Of a stretch of DNA of 64,000 nt, positions 55,920-64,000 are shown piece by piece. A model generated the notes under the pieces. That model was not told the origin of the DNA. It made no database searches and was given only the letters and a program-made list of their open reading frames with translations. Position numbers and translations under genes: made by a program. Origin of the DNA: Zygnema cylindricum (lineage: Eukaryota; Streptophyta; Zygnematophyceae; Zygnematales; Zygnemataceae); assembly GCA_037447655.1 (NCBI GenBank), contig JBBHKE010002921.1, positions 52,753-116,752 of the forward strand. Direction: 5' to 3'. Numbering within the stretch: position 1 is the stretch's first letter; each line of letters begins with the position of its first letter.

Positions 55920-58900
55920 AATTAGCTTATGGAAGGAACATGTTTGGTCATCATATCAGCTACCATCTCGCTATCAAGTTTGTACTCTAAACTGATTATT
56001 TTGTTTTCTAACTTCTCTCTAACAAAGCTGAGTCTAATGTTTGTGTGTTTCGCTTTAAAATGATGTTTAGGTTTGGGAGAAATAGCGATTGCTACCTGAT
56101 TATCACAAAAAATATTCTGCACACCACTCTTAAGGAAACCAAGCTCACCAAGCAAAGACTTGACCCACATAAATTCTTTTACAGCAGAGCAAGAGGCCAT
56201 ATAATCTGCCTCCATGGTGAACTGAGCAATAACCTTTTGTTGTTTGCTACTCCAGCAACAAGCCCCATCACCCACATATAATACATATCCAGAAGTTCAT
56301 CTCCTCATCGGAGCATCACCATAACTGGCATCACTCCAAGTAGTGATGTCAGTATTCTCCCCACCCAAATGCAACCATAGATCCTTAGTTCCTATCAAAT
56401 ATCTAAGGACTCTCTTAGCTGCCTCCCAATCATTCTTAGTGGGAGCATTTAGACTTCTACTTAGCACTCCTACAGCTGCAGCTAAATCCGGTCGGGTACA
56501 ATTCATAAAATAGATTAGACTTCCCACTACTTGCCTGTAAGGAATAGTCTGCATGAACTTTTGTTCATCAGGAGATAATTCCTCGTCTAAGACTATGACT
56601 CCTTCTTCCTCACTCCCCTCACTTCCCTTCTTCAACTCCATTGGACTTGTACAACTATTAGCTTTATCCATTTGAAATTTTTCAAGCATGTTCCCTATTG
56701 TTTGTTTTTGAGTTACTCTTTTAATCTTTCTTTCTTGGTCTCCTTCTACTTAAATTCCCAAAATATATCTTGCCTCCCCCATATCCTTTATCTAAAATCT
56801 CCCCTTATATCGGTTTTCAGTTTATTGCTTTTGTCTATTGATACTTAGAACAAGCAAATCATCAACATAAATTGCAATAAAAATAACACCTTCCTCATAA
56901 TCAAAAACATATATTGAGTGATCTGAGCTGATCCAGATATATCACAGACTGGTAAGATACTCATCAAGCTTTTTACTCCACTGTTGAGGCGCTTGTTTCA
57001 AACCATAAAGAGATTTAATTAGCCGGCATACCATACTCCCCTCTCCTTCCTCCACAAATCCTTCGGGTTGTCGCATGAAGATCTCCTCTTCCATTTCTCC
57101 ATGTAAAAAGGTTGTCTTGATGTCCATTTGGTGCACCTCCATGTCTTCCGTTGCTGCGAGACTGAGAAATATGCGGACGGAGGGAAATTCTAACGACCGG
57201 GGCAAAGGTTTCCTCGTAGTCGATTACTTCTTTCTGTGTAAATCCTTTTGCCACTAATCCGGCTTTGTAACGCTCAATGGTGTTATCCGGGTTCAGTTTT
57301 AATTTGAACCCCACTTACAACTGATTGGTTTTTGGTTAGGTGGACAATCCACTAACTCCCAAGTATCGACTGCCATAATTGAGGCCATCTCCTCATTCAT
57401 GGCTTTCTTCCACCAGTTCCTTTTTGGACCGTACATCGCCTCTCCATAAGTTTGAGGTTCATCCGGATGAGATAGTTTTGTTACCTTGTTATTAACCTTT
57501 TTTTCTTGCAACCTTTTGCTACTTCTCCTTCCTCCCTCAAAATTTGTTGTCGGAATAGATGGTTCCTGTGGGTTCTTTGGAACAATCTCGGCTTCTCCCC
57601 TATCCCTTGATTCCGAATCAATTTCCGCCACTCTTTCGCTTAGGGTAGAGTTGTCACTGGAGTTTCCGCAGCCGAGTCCTTCTAATTCTGATTTGTATTT
57701 GCAAGAATGTCATCTTCCTTGAAACCTCAATAGTTAGGTAGCTCAAAGTCATCGAATTTTTTGACTCAAATATGATTTTTATTGACTTTGTATACTTGAA
57801 GGGATCCACGGATTTTCCTTCATCCATAAATACTAAGTGCTTTACTAAGACTATATCTTCCCTTTTTAGATCATAAACTCTGTATCCTTTTACATCCTCA
57901 TCGTATCGTAACAAGTACCCCAGTTTTCCTTTAGGATCTAGCTTCTAATTAGACCGATATGTATCTTGACTGAACACTTGACTGTCGAAAACCTTTAAGT
58001 GAGATATGTCTGGTTTACGGCTGGTCCATCTCTCATAAGGTGTTTGCCCTTTTACCGCTGATGTATGAACTATATTTTTGAGGTAATTAGCACAATTCAT
58101 TGCTTCGACCAAAAAAAAATTTCATACCTTCTTATCAGACAACATACTTCTAGCACTATCACTTAGTGTCGTAATTCATTTTTCGGCTACCCCATTCTGT
58201 TTCGAGTTTTTAAGAACAATCTTTTAGTTTTGGACTCCATCTTCCCTTATAAAATCCTCAAACTGGTTAGAGGTATACTCTCCACCATAGTCACTCTTTA
58301 CTCTCTTGATTGGGGTTTCATAGAGTTTTTCACTCGATGCCTTATATTGTCTAAAACATTCCTGAGCCTCTGACTTATTTTTCAAAAAATACACCCTGGA
58401 ATATCGAGACAAATCATTACTGATAGCCATCATAAATCTCGTCACCCCGGGTGAGGGCACTTTGGCCGGTCCCCACATACTTGTGTGTTCTAAATCTAAA
58501 ATCTTTTCTTTCTTATAGGTGGCAATTTTTGAAAAGGGTAACCTATGTGCTTTACCTTGAGCACATTCACTACAATTACTTAGATTCTCACTCTCACCGA
58601 ACTCATTCCCTTCCACTACTCCCATCTTTTTCATCTCTCTTAAATTATCTAGATTCTCTTGCCCAAGCCTCTTGAGCCACAACATTATATCATGAACACC
58701 AACATAATTAAGTTTCTTCTTTCAATTGCTTAAAATCAGCCTAAACATCCCTTGACTACCTTTTTCAGCAGTGAAAAAAACTTCCTCCTCAAACTAGCAG
58801 TAAAGAATCATTTCCTAGTGCTAGTATCAAAACCCTTATCATCTAATATAGATGTAGACATTAGGTTTTTGTTCAACTCCGCAATAAACAATACATCAGA

Positions 58901-59340
58901 GAATGCAACTATAGATGTCTTTCCTTCTACTAACACTTTCAGATCTACCGATCATACAAAAGTAGTAGTGACTATCCTCCCATCCCCGTACTCTATCTCT
59001 ACGGTGGGAATCTTTTTTATCTTAGTGAACAGGTGTTTATCCTTACACATGTGCATAGAGGCACCTCAATCTACAATCCAGCGTGCTTCATCTTTCAATC
59101 CACCGAAAGCACATTTTTGTTTTTCTGGAATTTTGACCTCAGTTTTTGCCTCCAACTCCTCATCCAATAGGAGCTCATCGTCCTCATCCTCGTATTCCAC
59201 CCCATGTACCTCCGTCAAAAGGGCCTTTTTCTTTCCTCTTGGGGTTCCACCGATCTGCCCCTCCTTTAACCGAAAATCGGTTAGCTTAGTACACTCTGCC
59301 ATATAATGTCCTGGTTTCTTCCAAAAGTGACACAACCCCT
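55920..59340 (-). pseudogene. copia pol remnant (protease, integrase, RT, RNase H)
   Basis: From high to low coordinate: zinc knuckle end CHFWKKPGHYMAEC (59,335-59,290); acidic linker DEDDELLLDEELEAKTEV; protease motif interrupted by TGA exactly at the Ser of D-S-G (about 59,068); integrase CSECAQGKAHRLPF and MWGPAKVPSPG (58,685-58,224); RT linker [57 protein letters not shown] and KSLYGLKQAPQQW (57,314-56,942); RNase H RPDLAAAVGVLSRSLNAP and TTWSDASYGDAPMRR, then GDGACCWSSKQQKVIAQFTM (56,689-55,922). The frame changes several times. Confidence 0.87.
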
Positions 59341-59589
59341 TTGAGACTCTCGATCCAGATTCGTCGAATTGAGTTTTCGGTCCTCCTCCTCAATAGGTTC
59401 TTATTGATTTTCTGGGATCCTTACTCCTCGAATCACTTCGTAAAGCCAAGACTTGTCCACTATTCCCTCCTCTCCACATCTGTCTTAAATTCTCTTGGAC
59501 GAGAATCATCCCTACCACAAAAATCCAGATCCACCAAAATGCCGGCAAGTATTGCACATGGTTGACTATGTTTTGAAATTCTCTGGTCT

Positions 59590-60483
59590 CCATTAGCCCA
59601 CAAAATTAGTAGCCTATATAAAGCCTCTAGGATAATATTTGCCCCCTTCACTTTCTCACTCAAAAGTGCCGCCCAGGCACACAAATATTCTGACCACTCT
59701 CATCCCTGTGAGGACAAGACTCCCTTAAGTCAAACGTAAAAAAAATCACTGAATTTGCTCCCCTAAGCAGTTAGCTATTGCTGGCCAAAGATGGCCTATA
59801 AATACAAAAGGTCACTTGGAGATAGGTGCCTCAAATATGCTAAGTCCCTTAACTCTTACTCATAACTACCTACTACTCTACCCTAGGCCAATCAAAAGAG
59901 TGTATAGTACAAGAAGGTACAGTGGCCGATTGTACTTCTTGTACGACCATTGTAGAACATGGCCTTTTGGTTGACACTTGTCAACTTGGGAGCCATCGTT
60001 CCTCCTCCCATCTTTTTTGGCGTCCAATGATGTGTTGCCACGTGGCAAAGCGCGCCTCGCTGTCCCAAAGCCGCCAAAGATTCGTTCGGGTTTGGCGGGG
60101 GCGACGACGTCTGTTAGATCATGTATTTTACACGGTTAGATTCGCGTCCGCGTGCGCAGTTTGACTATAGATGTCGTTTCTTCAATTTTGGTCTGTTTAA
60201 GTCAAATAAACGTTTTTATAACACTTTAATTAATTGCAGAACCATATACGTGTATCGTTTCGTTAACGTCTAAGTGGTTAAGACATACGTCTACATAGTT
60301 CTCCGTAGACTCAGGTTCAAATCCTGCTTAATACAACATTTTGGTAATATATCAATCTGTGTGATTGCTTGCCTGTTTGCCTCTTTCTTTCTGATTATGG
60401 TGGAATCTATGGTGACTCTCTCTCTCTCTTCACTATAGAGTCTAAATTAAGAATTGAATATTAATTACTTCTTTTCAACACAT
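59590..60483 (-). mobile_element. copia subfamily-2 LTR plus leader inserted in gag
   Basis: The minus-strand LTR begins TGTTGAAAAGAAGTAATT at about 60,483 and resembles the 31-kb LTR. It runs to near 59,725, followed by about 130 bases of leader. Gag coding stops at LMKLPEY on one side and resumes at the NIVNHVQ region on the other, so the segment interrupts one former frame. Confidence 0.68.
60262..60332 (+). other. Best-preserved tRNA-like module, antisense in LTR
   Basis: D-arm GTCT-AAGTGGTTA-AGAC, anticodon-arm-like GTCTAC...GTAGAC with a 10-base loop, and a perfect T-arm CAGG-TTCAAAT-CCTG. The GAGTGGTTAAG-like box A resembles tRNA-Ser/Leu genes. No paired acceptor stem was found. Confidence 0.62.
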
Positions 60484-61100
60484 AGTACTCGGGTAACTTC
60501 ATGAGCATGCAGTTAACCTTTATCTTTTCCGTTTCAACTTGACCATCAGTCTCTAGTTCCATGTAAAGGGTTACAAGCTCATTGCAAAAGTCTAGCATTT
60601 TTCCCCTTTTGTATGCATATGCATCTATATTTTGATCAGCCAATTGTTGCTCCTGAATAGTACCACTCCGGTACATCTCTATGAGGGCAATCCACAGATC
60701 GGATACCCTTTCAACCTGCAAATAAGGAGATGCAAGTCCTAGAGTAAGATGGCGGAGAATGAAGTGTTTTGCTGCCATATTGTTGTAGTCCCAAGTATCA
60801 ATATCATTCTCCTCATTCCTCAAAATAGGTGACATGAACGTTGAACTGGTTGCGATAGGTGTTGCTATCGGTGTAACTGTCTCCTTGTCTTTCTTTTTTT
60901 CCATCACAATACTCTCTCATCCTCCGAATCCTCTGGTGGAACAGGATTTGCTTTTCTGGTAAACCTGCTTTCCCCAAACCCTGAAGGAATGGCTGAACTG
61001 GATAGACGCCTCACTCGTCCACTTACGATCCCCCAAAACCTCTTTTCACATAGAGCCCCTATCATCATGCATTCCTAATATATGAAGCCTATTCCATTAA
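60484..61100 (-). pseudogene. copia gag, N-terminal part
   Basis: The minus-strand frame from 60,907 has DTWDYNNMAAKHFILRHLTL, SPYLQVERVSDLWIALIEMY and NCMLMKLPEY before the LTR insertion. The Trp and Gln codons that are TAG in the plus-strand copy are intact here. The region 60,908-61,100 encodes the upstream FWGIVSGRV-like segment in other frames. Confidence 0.8.
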
Positions 61101-61269
61101 ATATGGGAACCCTAAAGGGTGGACCCATAACCTGCAGTAGTGAGACCTCCATTGGTCCTTAGATTAGGCAACTCACTTGAAGCCCTTAGGATAACCCTGG
61201 ACCCTTTGTGTTTCCATAAGAATAACTGCCACCTTGACAGATAAAAACTGTGATCAATTTCACCTATGT

Positions 61270-62180
61270 GAAGAGAAGACTCCCCTGAGTCGATAGCAAA
61301 AGGAATCTCTGAATTTGCTCCTTTGAGCAGTAAGTTATGATTGGTCAAAATTGACCTTTTATACAGAAGCTCTCTCTGAGAGAGACGGCTACCTACTGAA
61401 TTTTTCTAAGTCCTTATCTCTCTCTAAAACTCTATCTACTAACGTACGGCACCAATCGCAATACTGTGACGTACAAAAAGGTACAGGTGTCGGTGTACTT
61501 TTGGTACGACCATTGTAGGACATGGCCATTTCGTGGACATGTGTCACATTCGGATTTGTTTTCATATTCTCCGGAGATGTCGCCATCCAATGATAACCTA
61601 CCACGTGGCATCCGATGTGTCTTCGACCATTAACCGCCAAGGTGCGCATTCCGTGATCTTGGCGCTTACCTCGACCGTCCGATTTCAACTGGCTATCAAT
61701 GTTAGCTGTCATATATAATTGCGCGGTATTTATTTCACATTTAAAACAAATGTGCAATATCCGTTTCGAGATATTTCGAAACCCGTACAATACAAACTGT
61801 ATCTATGTCCTAATATTGCGATAAATGAATTAGTCTACATGTTAAAATTTATACATTTAATCAAACTCTACAGCACTTAGCACTGGTCATAGACTAATAG
61901 GATAAAGCTGCTGCCTGCTGGCAACTTTGACGGACGGCAGGTGCTAGGATCAATTCCTAGATTTGTCAAGTTCCTTTTTGAAAACCTACCAAACTACTGT
62001 TTATCTTCCAATGGATAGCAAAGGCAGCCATGGCTCTAGCTCCCTCTCCAACTTTCAGTGACTGCGACAAGTGTGGGAGTTGAAGAGAGGAGTGGGAGTT
62101 GGAGAGAGGAGTGGGAGTTAAAGAGAGGAGTTAGAGGCAGACTACCTCTGCTTCTTTTTGCACTATATTTTCACAAGTTT
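61270..62180 (-). mobile_element. 5' LTR of the minus-strand copia element (5'-truncated)
   Basis: Very similar to the LTR at 54,975-55,866 over TACCACGTGGCATCCGATGT, the tRNA-like module and the CTCTCCAACTTTCAGTGACT end region. It lacks the TGTACAAAC start: similarity ends at TTTTCACAAGTTTAG. A GAGGAGTGGGAGTT(G/A)(G/A)AGA unit is repeated near 62,082-62,125. Confidence 0.75.
61880..61962 (+). other. tRNA-like module in LTR, antisense to the element
   Basis: GACTAATAGGATAAAGCTGC followed by CTGCTGGC...ACGGCAGG and a T-arm-like CTAGGATCAATTCCTAG, which is a perfect stem here. Confidence 0.5.
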
Positions 62181-62399
62181 AGTTTTCTGCATATATAGTT
62201 GTCCGTTGTATCCGTTATGTCTTGATGAAGCGTTACACATATCAGGTATGATTTGTATTTAAAGGTATAATGTTAGATATATTCAATTTCACAAATTATT
62301 GAACCGCACGAACAAGGAACCAACTCAGACGCACGAAAACAAACGGGACACACCAAATGAACGAAACAACATTTAACTTAAACAGACGGAATAAAATGT

Positions 62400-64000
62400 C
62401 GATTTCATATCGAACGACTCATAGTAGATCCGATGCACCAGAGTGGCCATTTGGCGGTTTATGGAGGAGACTGCAACTCTGAGACCTCCATAGGTCCTCA
62501 GAATGGAAAGTTTGCAAGAAGCCTCTAGGATAACCCTAACCCCTTTGTGTTTCAGCAAGAATAACTGCCACCCTGACAAACAAAAACTATGACCACTTTC
62601 ACCCCTGTGAAGGGAATACTCCCTTGAGTTGATAGCAAAAAGAATCTCTGAATTTGCTCCCCTGAGCAGTAAGTTATGGAGGGTCAAAGTTGACCTTTTG
62701 TACAGCAGCTCTCTTGGAGAGAGGGTCCTATCTACCAAATTTCTAAGTCCTATCTCTCCCTAAAACTCTATCTACTAGTGTACGAAATTAATCATATTGC
62801 ACTTGCGTACACAAAAGTACAGCAGCGGGTGTACTTTATGTACGGATATTGTACAACATGGCCTAAATGTCTACATGTGTTATATGCAAATTCGCTCCCT
62901 TAATCCTCGGAGATGCCGCGATCCAAATGTCATTCTGCCATGTGTCATCCGATGTGGCGATGACCAAAAACCGCTGAAATCCTCTTTCGCCATCTCGGCA
63001 TTCATTCCGGCTGTCCGATTATATGCACATTTCAATCGTAGCCGTAATAAATACCTGCGCGGTATTCGTTTCGCTGTCGAAACAAATGCGTGGTACTTTT
63101 TTCTTGTCCGTACCTTAATCCGTACTTTACATAACCGAACTTATGTATCCCGTAAATAGTTTCCGTTAAATGAATTAGTCAACGTAGAAATGTTTATCTA
63201 ATTATCAAACACAATGTAATGTAACACTACTTATAGACTAAACGGATAGAGCTACCGCCTACTAGCAGCTTTCACAGCCGATAGATACCAGAATCAAAAC
63301 CCTAAATGATTATCACAAAAAACGTTTTGCACACCACTCTAAAGGTGACCAAGCTCACCAAGCAAAGACTTGACCCACATCAATTCTTTTACAACAGAGG
63401 AAGAGGCGATATACTCAGCCTCCATGGTGGACTGAGCAATAACTTTTTGTTGTTTGCTACTCCAAGCCCCATCACCCACATATAATACATATCCAGCAGT
63501 ACATCTCCTCATCGAAGCATCACCATAACTGGCATCACTCCAAGTAGTGATGTCATTATTCTCCCCACCCAAATGCAACCATAGATCTCTAGTTCCCATC
63601 ATATATCTTAGGATTCTCTTAGCTGCCTCCCAATGCTTCTTAGTGGGAGCATTTAGACTTCTACTCAGCACTCCTACAACTGCACCTAAATCCTACCGGG
63701 TACAATTCATAAAATAGATTAGGCTTCCCACTACTTGCATGTAAAGAATAGTCTGATGAACTTTTGTTCTTCAGGACTTAATTCCCCATCTAAGACTATG
63801 TCTCTTTCTACCTCTCTCCCCTCACCTCCCTTCTTTAACTCTATTGCAGTTGTACAACTATTAGCTTTATCCATCTGGAATTTTTCCAGCATGTTCCCTA
63901 TTGTTTTCTTTTGATTGAATCTTATAATCTTTCTTTCTCGGTCTCTTTCTACTTAAATTCCCAAAATATATTTTGCTTCCCCCATATCCTACATTTTAAA
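62400..64000 (-). mobile_element. Recombined copia elements: leader/truncated LTR joined to RNase H
   Basis: Minus strand. From the window end to about 63,310 is the RT/RNase H end of a subfamily-1 element (RSLNAPTKKHWEAAKRILRY, TTWSDASYGDASMRRCTAGY). It joins abruptly, without polypurine tract or LTR start, to the inside of an LTR (about 63,305-62,615) followed by leader to about 62,450. The element continues outside the window. Confidence 0.75.
63236..63302 (+). other. tRNA-like module in truncated LTR, antisense
   Basis: GACTAAACGGATAGAGCTAC, then CTACTAGC... and T-arm-like CCAGAATCAAAACCC; the most degenerate of the eight copies. Confidence 0.42.

Larger units (their letters stand above)
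54826..62180 (-). mobile_element. copia element (subfamily 1) on minus strand, interrupted in gag
   Basis: 5' LTR at about 62,180-61,270, missing its first ~45 bases, then leader, gag, pol, polypurine tract (CTAGAAAATAAGGGGAG on minus, ending 55,867) and 3' LTR 55,866 to about 54,975. Beyond the 3' LTR, leader sequence continues to 54,826, so that LTR also serves as the 5' LTR of a further truncated minus-strand element. Gag is interrupted by a subfamily-2 LTR segment (59,590-60,483). Confidence 0.82.

Noticed and set aside
59290-59335. A variant zinc knuckle with Trp in place of the second Cys as a novel motif
   Set aside because: The plus-strand copy has AGT at that codon and this copy TGG, both one change from TGT, so the ancestor probably had the normal Cys.
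60262-60332. Annotating the LTR module as a genuine tRNA gene
   Set aside because: No paired acceptor stem, anticodon loop too large, and it recurs only within LTRs; described as tRNA-like instead.

Overview
The window is nuclear DNA of a photosynthetic streptophyte (green plant lineage). The evidence is a chloroplast-targeted psaE gene with GT-AG introns, an F-box/PP2-type gene, a plant-type chloroplast Mini-ribonuclease III gene, a nuclear tRNA-Gly(GCC), AAACCCTAA-type motifs and many Ty1/copia LTR retrotransposons. The species cannot be named from the sequence. The very long CT, poly-C and AT tracts and the psaE transit peptide would suit a charophyte alga or a seedless plant, but that is inference.

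1-5.5 kb holds a six-exon Mini-RNase III gene (exons rebuilt here from splice sites and reading phase). Its fourth intron is packed with low-complexity DNA, and a G7 tract in exon 5 breaks the frame just before a catalytic glutamate. 5.5-14 kb is AT-rich gene-poor DNA with a chain of non-autonomous DNA transposons: TA-flanked MITEs, hAT-type MITEs with exact 8-bp target duplications, and a 2.6-kb long-inverted-repeat element. 14.0-15.8 kb is psaE, with a probable 5'-UTR intron. 17.2-18.3 kb (minus) is an intact F-box/PP2-like gene; a decayed duplicate of it with flanks lies at 23.4-25.2 kb. Between them are a frameshifted AlkB-like exon remnant (19.8 kb), two MITEs and the tRNA-Gly gene.

25.2-34.3 kb is a nest of DNA transposons. 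Insertion order can be read from target duplications: a TA-inserting element (26,554-30,114) sits in a long-inverted-repeat element and itself contains a hAT-type MITE and another long-inverted-repeat element, which carries a second TA-type element. Harbinger-like elements with TAA duplications are at 25.2 and 32.9 kb, and a fragment is at 45.6 kb.

30.2-31.7 kb and 35.4-64 kb are dominated by LTR retrotransposons. There is one copia element with both LTRs (37,178-43,480) and several truncated or recombined copia copies on both strands. An LTR element carries a gag-like coiled-coil reading frame but no visible polymerase (35.4-37.1 kb), and a different gag remnant with a CCHC knuckle lies at 46.1-47.9 kb. 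All retroelement reading frames are broken.

The most unusual recurring signal is a tRNA-like module, with D-arm-like, anticodon-arm-like and T-arm-like hairpins. It lies inside the copia LTRs and is always antisense to the element; eight copies are visible. The cellular genes likely to be functional are psaE, the F-box gene and tRNA-Gly; Mini-RNase III is functional only if the G7 frameshift is an assembly or sequencing error.
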